Assembly (NCBI GenBank): GCA_003023695.1
Contig: PXYW01000004.1
Location: forward strand, 14,613 to 78,612
Length of the DNA stretch: 64,000 nucleotides
Reading direction: 5' to 3'
Source: Sulfobacillus benefaciens
GTDB taxonomy: Bacteria; Bacillota; Sulfobacillia; Sulfobacillales; Sulfobacillaceae
In this document: in pieces, positions 1-8,155 of the stretch
How the letters are laid out: each line of letters opens with the position of its first letter
Position numbering within the stretch: position 1 is the first letter of the stretch
The notes under the pieces: generated by a model
Databases searched by the model: none
Seen by the model: the letters and a program-made list of their open reading frames with translations, nothing else
What the model was told of the DNA's origin: nothing
Translations under genes and position numbers: made by a program

Positions 1-1
1 A

Positions 2-259
2 GTAGTGGGATTCTGCATTTATGGCGCATATGACGGGATCAATGAACGATTTGGGCCTTTTGGTGTAGCCGCATCACTACGCGGTACGGGCCTGGGAAAA
101 GTACTGCTCTATCGATGCCTTGAACAAATGCGACAAGAAGGACTTCACACGGCATGGTTCTTGTGGACCGGCGAGAAAGAAGCCGCTGGGCATCTGTATC
201 TTCGCGCAGGGTTCACCATTACGCGAAGATTTGACGTCATGAAGAAAATTTTGGCCTAA
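2..259 (+). CDS. GNAT-family N-acetyltransferase, C-terminal part (cut by window edge)
   Basis: The reading frame is open to the left edge, so this is the 3' part of a longer gene. The visible 85 or so residues contain the GNAT acetyl-CoA binding signature: a beta strand (FGVAASL) followed by RGTGLGKVLL, matching the R/Q-x-x-G-x-G/A pyrophosphate loop, and a later AGHLYLRAGF segment typical of the last GNAT helix and strand. The acceptor substrate cannot be told. It lies about 50 bp upstream of a PIG-L deacetylase and a NamZ-type muramidase in the same direction, so a role in amino-sugar or cell-wall metabolism is possible but is only a neighbourhood inference. Confidence 0.75.
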   Translation, partial: VVGFCIYGAYDGINERFGPFGVAASLRGTGLGKVLLYRCLEQMRQEGLHTAWFLWTGEKEAAGHLYLRAGFTITRRFDVMKKILA

Positions 260-308
260 CTCCTCAAAGCATAGACAGCTATCTCAAAAAAGGGAAGTGG
301 TTAACCAT

Positions 309-1007
309 ATGAAGATCATGGCAATTGGCGGTCACGCCGGAGATATGGATTTGACTGCGGGGGCTGCGCTGGCCCAAGCCATATTAGATGGCCACCAGGT
401 GGTAATGTTTCATCTGACTCCGGGCGAAAAGGGGCATCCCACTCTTTCATCAGCAGATTATGCCCAACAAAAGATCCAAGAGGCCAACGCATTTGCCGCA
501 AAGATAGGGGCCACCACCAGATTTTTGGATTACGGCGACGGCGAACTTCCCGTGAATGACGACGTTAAATTCCAAGTGGCCGACGTTATTCGCGAGGAAA
601 AGCCACAAATTGTGATCACGCACTGGAAAAACAGTATCCATAAAGACCATGCCAACACCCATGCAATTGTCGAAGATGCCGTATTCTACGCAGAAATTAA
701 GGGCTTTGCCCGGTCACTGCCTCCCCATGGTGTGCGGCAAATTTATTATGCAGATAACTGGGAAGATCCGTTTGATTATAACCCTGATGTGTACGTAGGA
801 ATTCGTGATGAAGCCTATGAGCTATGGCTGGAAGCAGCGTCTCAATATGCCTATGCGCGCGGAGAAACTGGCTTTCAATATTTAGACTACTATAAAGCCC
901 TGTTGGTGGTTCGCGGGCGCCCCCATGGTTTTCCCCGCGCCGAAGCGTTTGCCCGGCCCGAATGGTCGAGACAGACGCGGATGAAATCGTTGACTGAGGG
1001 GGTTTAA
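309..1007 (+). CDS. PIG-L (LmbE-like) family deacetylase
   Basis: A metal-dependent de-N-acetylase of the PIG-L/LmbE family, probably acting on an N-acetylated amino sugar or conjugate in the cytoplasm. The N-terminus reads MKIMAIGGHAGDMDLTAGA, a variant of the family zinc motif AHPDD, with H and D retained. The second zinc segment is seen as IHKDHANTH near residue 115. About 232 residues, the usual size. ATG at 309 is preferred over the in-frame GTG at 297 because the purine-rich stretch GGGAAGTGG ends 8 bases before it. The stop is 2 bases before the next gene, so the two are almost certainly co-transcribed and translationally linked. Pairing with a DUF1343/NamZ muramidase suggests MurNAc or other wall-sugar salvage; the substrate is inference. 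Confidence 0.85.
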   Translation: MKIMAIGGHAGDMDLTAGAALAQAILDGHQVVMFHLTPGEKGHPTLSSADYAQQKIQEANAFAAKIGATTRFLDYGDGELPVNDDVKFQVADVIREEKPQIVITHWKNSIHKDHANTHAIVEDAVFYAEIKGFARSLPPHGVRQIYYADNWEDPFDYNPDVYVGIRDEAYELWLEAASQYAYARGETGFQYLDYYKALLVVRGRPHGFPRAEAFARPEWSRQTRMKSLTEGV

Positions 1008-1009
1008 AC

Positions 1010-2170
1010 ATGGTTGAATTGGGCATCGACCAATTACTTGGCCCTTATCATCATCTTATCCATCATCGAAGAATCGGTCTTATTAGCACATACCCGATGA
1101 CCGACAGTTATTTGCGGCCGGTCATTGATCGTCTTCATAATGATCCCGACACCAACTTAGTCCGTCTGTTTGGTCCCGAGCATGGGGTCCTTAATGCAGC
1201 ACGAGAAGGCGAGCATGTGCCTTTTATGCAGGACACGCATAGCGGACTTCCCGCAATTAGCCTATACGGAGAGTCCAAAGCACCAAGCAGTGACATGTTG
1301 TCGGATTTGGATGCATTGGTCATCGATTTGCAGGATATCGGTTCCCGATATTATACCAATCCCAGTACATTGTATTACGCGATGGAGGCAGCGACAGCTG
1401 CCCGCATTCCATTAGTTGTTTTGGACCGCCCCAATCCCATTGGCGGAAATCAACGAGAAGGGCACCTCTTGGACCCTGCATTTCGATCGTTCGTTGGCAT
1501 GCTGCCGACACCTATCCGTCACGGCCTCACATTCGGCGAGGAAGCCAAATTGATTCAAGGAGTCTTTTTCAAAGATGCCCAGGTTGAGGTAGTGCCCATG
1601 AAGGGTTGGTCACGCAGCATGTTGTGGCCTGAGGTAGGCCTCCCCTTCGTTTCAGCCTCGCCCAACACCACCTCCTTTGAGATGACCCTCCTATATCCGG
1701 GCATGTGCCTCTTCGAGGGCACTAACCTCAGTTTAGGACGAGGCACAACACACCCCTTCGAATGGATTGGCGCACCGTGGGCCGACGGACATCGTGTAGC
1801 AGACTGGTTCAATCGACAAGAGGTTCCAGGCGTCATAGCTCGCCCGGTGTATTTCACACCATGGAACTCCCTGTATGCCGGAAATTTAGTAAGCGGAGTG
1901 CAGATCCACATTACCGATCCACACCGTGTGCACGCGTTAAAGACGGGGGTGACCCTGATCATGGCGTTTGCAACTTTATATCCGGATACCTTTCACATCG
2001 GGTCCCACGATGACGGAGAACACCGTCTCTTCTTTGACCTGTTAGCGGGAGGCAGCAGTCTTCGCGAAGCAATTGAAAGCCATACGGTCGATCAATATTT
2101 CGTTGCAGAACCAAACATTATTCATCAATTCACTCAAGACGTGACGCCATATTTACTCTATGCCGAATAG
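1010..2170 (+). CDS. DUF1343 / NamZ-like exo-beta-N-acetylmuramidase family protein
   Basis: About 386 residues with the hallmarks of the DUF1343 family: LFGPEHGVLNAAREGEHV near residue 53, SLYGESKAPS, DALVIDLQDIGSRYYT and VVLDRPNPIGG. In Bacillus subtilis the characterised member NamZ removes non-reducing-end MurNAc from peptidoglycan fragments. Here no clear signal peptide is visible (it starts MVELGIDQLLG), so export is uncertain and a cytoplasmic role on imported muropeptides is possible. ATG follows the PIG-L stop by 2 bases; GAGGGGG lies 8 bases upstream inside that gene. Family assignment is firm; activity on MurNAc is inferred. Confidence 0.85.
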   Translation: MVELGIDQLLGPYHHLIHHRRIGLISTYPMTDSYLRPVIDRLHNDPDTNLVRLFGPEHGVLNAAREGEHVPFMQDTHSGLPAISLYGESKAPSSDMLSDLDALVIDLQDIGSRYYTNPSTLYYAMEAATAARIPLVVLDRPNPIGGNQREGHLLDPAFRSFVGMLPTPIRHGLTFGEEAKLIQGVFFKDAQVEVVPMKGWSRSMLWPEVGLPFVSASPNTTSFEMTLLYPGMCLFEGTNLSLGRGTTHPFEWIGAPWADGHRVADWFNRQEVPGVIARPVYFTPWNSLYAGNLVSGVQIHITDPHRVHALKTGVTLIMAFATLYPDTFHIGSHDDGEHRLFFDLLAGGSSLREAIESHTVDQYFVAEPNIIHQFTQDVTPYLLYAE

Positions 2171-2202
2171 CTTAAAAATATACTCGCATGACCCTAACCA
2201 TG

Positions 2203-2244
2203 CCAAGGCTGAACTCCTTGATAATTTGGGAAGTACAGCCTTGG
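2203..2244 (+). terminator. Inverted repeat after the PIG-L/NamZ unit
   Basis: CCAAGGCTG at 2203-2211 is repeated inverted as CAGCCTTGG at 2236-2244 with a 24-base loop, 33 bases after the NamZ stop. No clean T-run follows, so it may be a weak or factor-assisted terminator or an mRNA-end stabiliser. Confidence 0.4.
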
Positions 2245-2271
2245 ACCTTACGATCTAAATTAAGCCGTTTA

Positions 2272-2301
2272 TTAAACACCAATAAATTAATAGTGTAAAA
2301 T
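2272..2301 (+). promoter_or_regulatory. Sigma-A-like promoter of the GntR gene
   Basis: TTAAAC (2272-2277), an 18-base spacer, and TAAAAT (2296-2301), about 100 bases before the TTG start of the GntR-family regulator. The flanks are very AT-rich compared with neighbouring genes. Confidence 0.45.
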
Positions 2302-2401
2302 AGGGCTAGTAAGCTCAATGTGGCTGTGCGTACTCATAATATTTAACCAAGAACATCTATCATTCGACAACAGTATGAACTGTCAAGTAGGAGGCCCTCC
2401 A

Positions 2402-3154
2402 TTGAATACGTCGATTACCGACACTGAAAATCCATATCTGCATGTACCAAAATATTTTCGAATTCAACGAGAGTTATGGGATAATATTCAACAACGCCGC
2501 TGGCTTCCCGGTGCTCCAATTCCATCGGAAACGGAACTTTGCCAACAATACCAAGTTTCTCGGGGAACCATTCGCCGTGCCTTGGATGAACTGGATCGCC
2601 AAGGACTCATCATACGCTCTCCAGGAAAATCTACTGTGGTCAACATGCCAAAAATCCCCTTGTTGGCCAGCGGATTTCGTACTGATATTGCTAAAAAAGG
2701 ATTAATCCCGGGCACCCAGGTGCTCACCATTTCACAAGTAATCACTCCGCAGGACATTGCCGACCTACTTCAGGTACCACATTCCACGCCAGTGTTGTTG
2801 ATTGAACGCGTCATTTCTGCCGATGGCATCCCTATCATTGTCGAATCGGCTCATATCTCCCGTCCCAGCGATCCCGTAACCCCAAAAGAAGTCGAGACCA
2901 CATCGCTTCTCGAGTTGATCCCCCAGAAATGTCATGTGTTTTTAAGTAAGGCGGTCGAGTCTTATGAACCCATTTTGCTAAGTGCAGAACAGGCGCATTT
3001 ATTGCAAACTTCCAAAGGTGCCCTTGCTATTCGGGACCAAGCCGTCTTATTCGATTTGCAAAATGTTCCATTGTACGTTTCTACCGCCATTGTTCGAGGA
3101 GATAAAGCACGTATTGTGACTGAAACCTCATTCCAGGTACATCCTGAAACATAA
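2402..3154 (+). CDS. GntR/HutC-family transcriptional regulator with UTRA domain
   Basis: Residues roughly 15-80 form a winged helix-turn-helix of the GntR type: RELWDNIQQRRWLPGAPIPS, then SETELCQQYQVSRGTIRRAL and GLIIRSPGKSTVV. Residues about 90-240 match the HutC/UTRA effector domain, which in relatives binds a small sugar, amine or acid. The TTG at 2402 is chosen because AGGAGG sits 7 bases upstream and the protein then begins just before the HTH; longer in-frame upstream starts have no ribosome site. Its position after the PIG-L/NamZ genes suggests it controls amino-sugar salvage, as many UTRA regulators (NagR/YvoA type) do, but the effector is unknown. It converges on glpK with a 23-base gap. 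Confidence 0.85.
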   Translation: MNTSITDTENPYLHVPKYFRIQRELWDNIQQRRWLPGAPIPSETELCQQYQVSRGTIRRALDELDRQGLIIRSPGKSTVVNMPKIPLLASGFRTDIAKKGLIPGTQVLTISQVITPQDIADLLQVPHSTPVLLIERVISADGIPIIVESAHISRPSDPVTPKEVETTSLLELIPQKCHVFLSKAVESYEPILLSAEQAHLLQTSKGALAIRDQAVLFDLQNVPLYVSTAIVRGDKARIVTETSFQVHPET

Positions 3155-3177
3155 TCGGGCGAATACCGGTCCAACGC

Positions 3178-4662
3178 CTATGGCTGAGCCCAATGCCGCG
3201 ATCGTGATACCGCGTCTTGCCAGCGTTGATATTTTTGGTCTGCCACGGTTCGAGTCATATGGGGCTCAAATACGTCTACAGCGTAACGGGTATCGGGCAG
3301 CTGGTCGACACTCTTCCAGATCCCAATGCCAAGGCCTGCCAAATAGGCTGCGCCAAGTGCGGTGGTCTCCGTCATTTGCGACCGCAGTACCGGTACCCCG
3401 AGAATATCCGATTGAAATTGCATTAAAAACCGGTTGCGGGTGACCCCGCCATCTACCCTAAGCTCCGTGAACGGATATCCGCTGGATACTGCCATTAATT
3501 CCAGCACATCCCGCGTTTGGTAGGCGATGGATTCCAAAGTGGCCCGCACTATGTGCAGAGGTCCTGTGCTCCGACTTAATCCGACGACCGTTCCTCTGGC
3601 AAACCCGTCCCAGTATGGGGATCCTAATCCCGTGAATGCCGGCACAACATACACGTCCTCTGAATCTTTGAGGGACAACGCCACGTTCTCACTGTCCTGG
3701 GCTCTTGAGATGAATCCCATAGGCTCTTTTAGCCAGTCAATGGCCGCACCTGCCATAAATATAGAGCCTTCCAGAGCATATGAGGAGCCCTGCCCCACTT
3801 CGGCCGCCACCGTCGTCAGCAATCCCGGCAATGTAGGCGTAGGGGTCTTCCCTGTATGCATTAACAGAAATGCTCCAGTGCCATAGGTGTTCTTAGCCAT
3901 TCCTGGATAGACACACCCTTGACCGAAGAGAGCCGCGGTTTGGTCCCCAACCATGGCGGCAATGGGAATCTCGGTTTCGGTCAGCCGGGAATCGGTCATC
4001 GCGATGATCCCTGAAGACGGTACCACCTCAGGTAAAATTTCGGGTGGAATATTAAAGAGCTTCAACAAATCCGGATCCCACATGTGGCGATGAATATTAT
4101 ACAGCAAAGTACGCGAGGCATTGGTCACATCGGTTACATGCCTTCGGCCTCCCGTCAGGTTATAAGCTAGCCACGCGTCAACCGTCCCAAAACACAACTC
4201 GCCTCGTTGGGCGCGATCCCGAATCCCCGGGAGGTTTAATAACCATTCTAGTTTGGTAGCTGAAAAGTAGGCGTCCAACACCAGCCCGGTACGTTCTCGA
4301 ATCAGCGGTTCCCATCCCTCATCCACTAATTTTTGGCAACGAGGCGCAGTCCGACGACACTGCCAAACAATAGCTGGCGCCACCGAAACCCCGGTTTTTC
4401 TATCCCAAACAAGTGTGGTCTCCCGTTGATTAGTAATCCCTATCGCCGCAATATCTTTAAAGTCCAGTCCCGATGACTTCAAAGCGAATGTCATCGCTTC
4501 CCATGCGGTGTGCCAGATCTGCTCGGGATCTTGCTCTACCCAGCCTGGTTCTGGATATCGCGGGGCTATTGGGATCTGCCCCGTGGACACGATGTCGCCT
4601 GATGGAGAAAAGATGATGGCTCGCGAACTGGTAGTGCCTTGGTCTAACACTAATAAATACAT
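3178..4662 (-). CDS. glpK: Glycerol kinase
   Basis: Full-length 494-residue FGGY-family kinase that makes sn-glycerol 3-phosphate from glycerol and ATP in the cytoplasm. Diagnostic segments: LDQGTTSSRAIIF at the N-terminus (phosphate loop), PGWVEQDPEQIW, ITNQRETTLVWDRKTG, AMVGDQTAALFGQG, NTYGTGAFLLM and the C-terminal RVDGGVTRNRFLMQFQSDIL. The start is ATG at 4662 with TAGGAGC upstream. The genes that would use its product, glpABC, and the glycerol-3-phosphate antiterminator glpP are nearby in this window, but a glycerol facilitator is not. A hairpin and an operator-like palindrome lie in its leader. Confidence 0.97.
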   Translation of the reverse strand: MYLLVLDQGTTSSRAIIFSPSGDIVSTGQIPIAPRYPEPGWVEQDPEQIWHTAWEAMTFALKSSGLDFKDIAAIGITNQRETTLVWDRKTGVSVAPAIVWQCRRTAPRCQKLVDEGWEPLIRERTGLVLDAYFSATKLEWLLNLPGIRDRAQRGELCFGTVDAWLAYNLTGGRRHVTDVTNASRTLLYNIHRHMWDPDLLKLFNIPPEILPEVVPSSGIIAMTDSRLTETEIPIAAMVGDQTAALFGQGCVYPGMAKNTYGTGAFLLMHTGKTPTPTLPGLLTTVAAEVGQGSSYALEGSIFMAGAAIDWLKEPMGFISRAQDSENVALSLKDSEDVYVVPAFTGLGSPYWDGFARGTVVGLSRSTGPLHIVRATLESIAYQTRDVLELMAVSSGYPFTELRVDGGVTRNRFLMQFQSDILGVPVLRSQMTETTALGAAYLAGLGIGIWKSVDQLPDTRYAVDVFEPHMTRTVADQKYQRWQDAVSRSRHWAQP

Positions 4663-4695
4663 CGTTTATAGCTCCTAAAAATAACCGTCCAGATC

Positions 4696-4718
4696 CACAC
4701 TTTTTAGAAAAAAGTGTG
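4696..4718. repeat. Perfect 10-bp hairpin in glpK leader
   Basis: CACACTTTTT (4696-4705) and its exact complement (4709-4718) flank a 3-base loop. On the minus strand it lies between the likely glpK promoter and the glpK ATG; no T-run follows on that strand. On the plus strand it is followed by TTT only. It could be a GlpP target or a protein site; this is inference. Confidence 0.45.
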
Positions 4719-4720
4719 TT

Positions 4721-4735
4721 TACCGGTCAGTATAG
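4721..4735. promoter_or_regulatory. Operator-like palindrome between glpK and the thioesterase
   Basis: TACCGGTCAGTATAG on the plus strand reads CTATACTGACCGGTA on the minus strand and overlaps a TATACT -10 candidate for glpK (minus). The core CATAC/TATAC-T/C-GAC-C/T-G is shared with sites at 42197-42217 and 51693-51708 near acyl-CoA genes, which suggests one TetR-type regulator. Confidence 0.4.
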
Positions 4736-4820
4736 CATGATTGCTTGTACCAAAAGTTCCGACAGTTTTCCCGGTCCTTTGGACACATGATATACTATTT
4801 CAGGATTTTGAAGGGAGCGT

Positions 4821-5237
4821 ATGCTGTTGCCGCACATCACTAAAGTCCGTGTCCGCTTCGGTGAAACCGATATGGCAGGTCATGTTAACAATGCTGTGTA
4901 TCTATCCTACCTGGAAGAGGCGCGCATAAACTTCTTGCGCGATACCCTAGAAATGGAAGACACGCCCCTCATTCTAGCTTCGATAAAACTTGATTTTCTT
5001 CGGCAAGCATTCTTTCGCGAAGTATTGCGAATCGAAACCATGGTATCCCGGCTGGGAACCTCAAGCTTTGACGTAGTCCACACCATTTATCGGGATACTT
5101 CTGACGAACCTGTATTGACCGCACAGTCGGTTTTAGTGCGATTTAATTACGATACCCAATCCAGTGAGCCCTTGCCCGACCTCTGGAGACAACGGCTCTC
5201 AGCAGTGATGCCCGCGAATCCGGATCCGCGTAAATAA
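4821..5237 (+). CDS. Acyl-CoA thioesterase, hotdog fold (4HBT/YbgC-like)
   Basis: 138 residues, the usual single-hotdog size. The N-terminal sequence VRVRFGETDMAGHVNNAVYLSYLEEAR matches the 4-hydroxybenzoyl-CoA thioesterase/YbgC motif, including the conserved Asp in ETD and His-Val-Asn-Asn of the active-site helix. It would hydrolyse acyl-CoA thioesters in the cytoplasm. ATG at 4821 has GAAGGGAG 5 bases upstream. It is transcribed alone, divergent from glpK, from a region that carries the palindrome also found before the acyl-CoA operon, which fits a role in fatty acyl-CoA turnover. Chain-length preference cannot be read from the sequence. Confidence 0.88.
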   Translation: MLLPHITKVRVRFGETDMAGHVNNAVYLSYLEEARINFLRDTLEMEDTPLILASIKLDFLRQAFFREVLRIETMVSRLGTSSFDVVHTIYRDTSDEPVLTAQSVLVRFNYDTQSSEPLPDLWRQRLSAVMPANPDPRK

Positions 5238-5713
5238 AGGCAGGCCAAGTTCCCTGACGAATCACATCATAATTTAGATTTAAGCAATCTGGGCCAATGC
5301 GGTCATAGCGACGAGGATGGACTTTACCTTTTGGAATTCGTGGACCGTCCCGGGCGCCAGTCCCCCAATGATAGAGCAAGAACTAAGAACACTTCAAATC
5401 CTCGACATTTCCCGCCATAGCGCGTGCTAAAGGGTAGAAATCCGCTTGCGATGATGATTCCTTGTCACCATATTATCCAAGCCCAGGAAGATTTCGGGGA
5501 CCCGGATCGAAAACGCGCTCTTTGAACCCGAAACGAAGGCGGCATTAGCAACAATCTCGTCGAAACGTCAAAGTTTTGTTATCATAATAGCACTGTTTAA
5601 TGGTATCCGGGTTGAGACATGGAGTGCCCGGGCGCCGAACGCGTCCGGGTCGTTTTGCGACATTTTACGGAGCAAACCCCCCGGCAAAATCGCGAAGACA
5701 AAGGGGATAATCC
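5238..5713. other. Non-coding gap before glpP
   Basis: About 475 bases without a convincing gene. Short open frames on both strands have no ribosome site or recognisable motif. The right third holds a possible -10 (CATAAT at 5583-5588) and a GC-rich hairpin (5627-5649). The rest shows nothing I can name; it may contain decayed coding sequence. Confidence 0.4.
5627..5656 (+). terminator. Leader hairpin with T-run upstream of glpP
   Basis: CCCGGGCGC (5627-5635) pairs with GCGTCCGGG (5641-5649) around a 5-base loop, followed by TCGTTTT. It lies 58 bases before the glpP ATG. Its preceding GGAGTG motif recurs next to the glpA leader terminator (minus strand near 15764-15770), so both may be GlpP-dependent antitermination targets; that link is inferred. 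Confidence 0.4.
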
Positions 5714-6283
5714 ATGAACGACAGCAATCTCGCACTGCCACCTGTGATTCCAGCACTTCGATCCCTGGATCTGTGGCAAGAGGTCCATATAAAAACTGGT
5801 CCTAACGTGGTGTTTATCCTGGGGGGCAGCATCAACACCGTGGCAGAACCGGTGGCTTTACTGGAACGACGGGGTTGGCGGGTGTTTTTACATGTCGATA
5901 TGCTAAAAGGACTAACCACCGATGCCGATGGGCTAAGATTTTTAGCCGATTATGTGGGACCCGCTGGAATCATTAGTACCCATGCCCATACTATTCAAAC
6001 GGCGAAAAAAAATAATTTGATTGCCATCCAACGTCTTTTCGTCGTAGATAGCCAATCTGTCGAAACAGGCATTAATCAGGCGCGCACCGCCAAGCCCGAC
6101 GCCGTGGAACTCATGCCTGGCCTCATTCCTCAAGCCATTAGACAAATATCCCATCAATTATCTTGCCCCGTGATTGCTGGCGGATTAGTCACGGACAAAG
6201 AGCATGTACGCCAGGCATTAGCCGCGGGCGCTTGCAGTGTTTCTACCAGCAACGCCCAATTGTGGCAGTGGGACATCGGCTAA
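5714..6283 (+). CDS. glpP: Glycerol-3-phosphate-responsive antiterminator
   Basis: 189-residue GlpP family protein, a TIM-barrel-like RNA-binding regulator. In Bacillus subtilis GlpP with glycerol-3-phosphate lets transcription read through leader terminators of the glp genes. Matching segments: VVFILGGSINTV near residue 32, VFLHVDMLKGLTTD, GIISTHAHTIQTAKK, AIQRLFVVDSQSVETG, DAVELMPGLIP and PVIAGGLVTDKEHV. AAAGGGG precedes the ATG by 8 bases. It is separated from glpK by a thioesterase and from glpABC by several unrelated genes, so the regulon is scattered. A candidate leader terminator lies before glpABC and another before glpP itself. Confidence 0.93.
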   Translation: MNDSNLALPPVIPALRSLDLWQEVHIKTGPNVVFILGGSINTVAEPVALLERRGWRVFLHVDMLKGLTTDADGLRFLADYVGPAGIISTHAHTIQTAKKNNLIAIQRLFVVDSQSVETGINQARTAKPDAVELMPGLIPQAIRQISHQLSCPVIAGGLVTDKEHVRQALAAGACSVSTSNAQLWQWDIG

Positions 6284-6296
6284 CTCGCCAAATGCC

Positions 6297-7874
6297 CTAT
6301 CGTGCAGGAGCAGCCTCGAATACATGGCGGCTAGAGACATTCTCACTCCATAACAGGTAATCGATCGCGTCCAAGAGCGCTTGCCACGATGCCACCAAAA
6401 TGTTGCGAGACACGCCTACAGTTTGAATAACCCGATCCCCATATTCAGACCGAATCCACACTCTTACCGCTGCCGATGTGGCATCGCGCCCATCGAGCAC
6501 CCGCACTTTATAATCCGTCAAACGCAACTCGCGCAAAATTGGGTACATTTGGGTTAGGGCCTTGCGCATCGCTTCGTCTAATGCGTGAACTGGCCCAGCG
6601 CCCTCTCCCACCTCAACAAACCGAGAATCACCGATGGTGACCCGTACCGTCGCCTCACAAATCGATGAGGAATCATGGGTGACAGACACATGGAAGCGAT
6701 CAACACCGTAATAGGAGGGTACGTGGTCTAAAGATTTCTCGACCATAAGCCGCATCGAGGACTCCGCATCCTCAAACTGATACCCTTCCGCTTCCAATTG
6801 CTTTACTTGCTCCACTAAAGCCTGGATTTGCTCTGCATTTAACAGGTCATCAAAATGGTAGAGCAGATTGGAACGACCCGACAGTTCCGACACCAATATT
6901 CGCCGATTTTGCCCTACTAATGCTGGGTCAATGTGCTCATAGGCCTCAGGATGCTTGCGCACCGCTCCGGCATGAACGCCCGCCTTATGAGAAAACGCAT
7001 TTTCCCCAACATAGGGGGCACCATCGTCAGGAGCCAAGTTCGCTATTTCTGCCACAGTGCGCGAAAGTCGAGTCAAATCTGATAGGCGCTCGCGTCTTCC
7101 TGCTTCGAGCCCCATCTTCCACACCAAGTTGGGCCAAATAGTACATAAATTGGCGTTGCCACACCGTTCGCCATAGCCATTAATCGTGCCCTGAACCATG
7201 GTAGCGCCCGCATCGACCGCTTCCAAAGAATTGGCTACTGCCAATCCCGCGTCGTTATGCGCATGGATTCCCAAGGGCAATCGGCTGACCATGCGCGATG
7301 CCTCGACACCATGACGAATCCAGCTAGGCAAGCTGCCACCATTGGTGTCACAAAGCACTAACCATGAAGCCCCTCCTGCCTCAGCAGCTGACAACACCGC
7401 CAATGCATAATCCGGATCCGCCTTCAGCCCATCAAAAAAATGTTCGGCATCAAATATCACCATCACACCATGGTCAACGAGAAATTTAACAGACTCCTCC
7501 ACCATGCGTAGGTTTTCCTCTCGGTCGGTTTCAAGAATTTTTTCCACTTGAAATACCGAAGCTTTTCCAAACAACGTGGCAACTGGGACTTCCAACTCCA
7601 ATATGGATCGTAAACTTGCATCCTGTTCTACTGAGAGCCCTTTACGACGGGTACTGCCGAACGCGGCTACCTGGGAAGTGGCCAACTTCCCCCGTGTTCG
7701 CTCAAAAAAAGCGGTATCTTTAGGATTGGATGCTGGCCAACCGCCTTCGATAAAATCCATGCCATAATCGTCCAGAAGTTCTGCAATCTGGACTTTATCC
7801 TCCAGAGACAAACTAAGCCCACGACGTTGTGTGCCATCACGCAACGTCGTATCGTAAAGATAGACACGGGCCAT
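6297..7874 (-). CDS. cimA: (R)-citramalate synthase
   Basis: 525 residues of the HMGL-like/LeuA family in the longer CimA class. It condenses pyruvate with acetyl-CoA to (R)-citramalate, the entry to the threonine-independent isoleucine pathway. Seen: YLYDTTLRDGTQRRGLSLSL at the N-terminus (metal and catalytic residues), FIEGGWPASNPKD, GIHAHNDAGLAVANSLEAVD (metal-binding HxH), GTINGYGERCGNANL, and a C-terminal LeuA regulatory domain from about residue 370. The opening and the GGWP segment favour citramalate over isopropylmalate synthase. Start ATG at 7874 has GGAGGT upstream (minus strand). A TATAGT -10 candidate lies about 45 bases upstream. It converges on glpP. Confidence 0.92.
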   Translation of the reverse strand: MARVYLYDTTLRDGTQRRGLSLSLEDKVQIAELLDDYGMDFIEGGWPASNPKDTAFFERTRGKLATSQVAAFGSTRRKGLSVEQDASLRSILELEVPVATLFGKASVFQVEKILETDREENLRMVEESVKFLVDHGVMVIFDAEHFFDGLKADPDYALAVLSAAEAGGASWLVLCDTNGGSLPSWIRHGVEASRMVSRLPLGIHAHNDAGLAVANSLEAVDAGATMVQGTINGYGERCGNANLCTIWPNLVWKMGLEAGRRERLSDLTRLSRTVAEIANLAPDDGAPYVGENAFSHKAGVHAGAVRKHPEAYEHIDPALVGQNRRILVSELSGRSNLLYHFDDLLNAEQIQALVEQVKQLEAEGYQFEDAESSMRLMVEKSLDHVPSYYGVDRFHVSVTHDSSSICEATVRVTIGDSRFVEVGEGAGPVHALDEAMRKALTQMYPILRELRLTDYKVRVLDGRDATSAAVRVWIRSEYGDRVIQTVGVSRNILVASWQALLDAIDYLLWSENVSSRHVFEAAPAR

Positions 7875-8155
7875 TTCGGTACCTCCAATTCTCGCGGAAC
7901 GCTACGATAGGGAATTTTGGATTACTATAACACAGTACCGTATGAAATAGGGACGGAAAGCATGTCTTCGAACATAAGATTTCTCTGGAAAATGTTTGTG
8001 ATCCGCCCAGCCCATAAGGTAAACTCATCTAGAAGTTCCTCTTCTCACGCCTGGCCATTCGACAAATTAAGATTGCCATATTGCTGTTTCGAAAAAACTA
8101 GTCGACCAATTAAAATGGATAGAGCTTTGCCAATATTGTAGCGGGTGGTAACGTC

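Noticed and set aside
5143-5379. 78-codon minus-strand frame after the thioesterase
   Set aside because: No ribosome site, overlaps the thioesterase end, and no known family.
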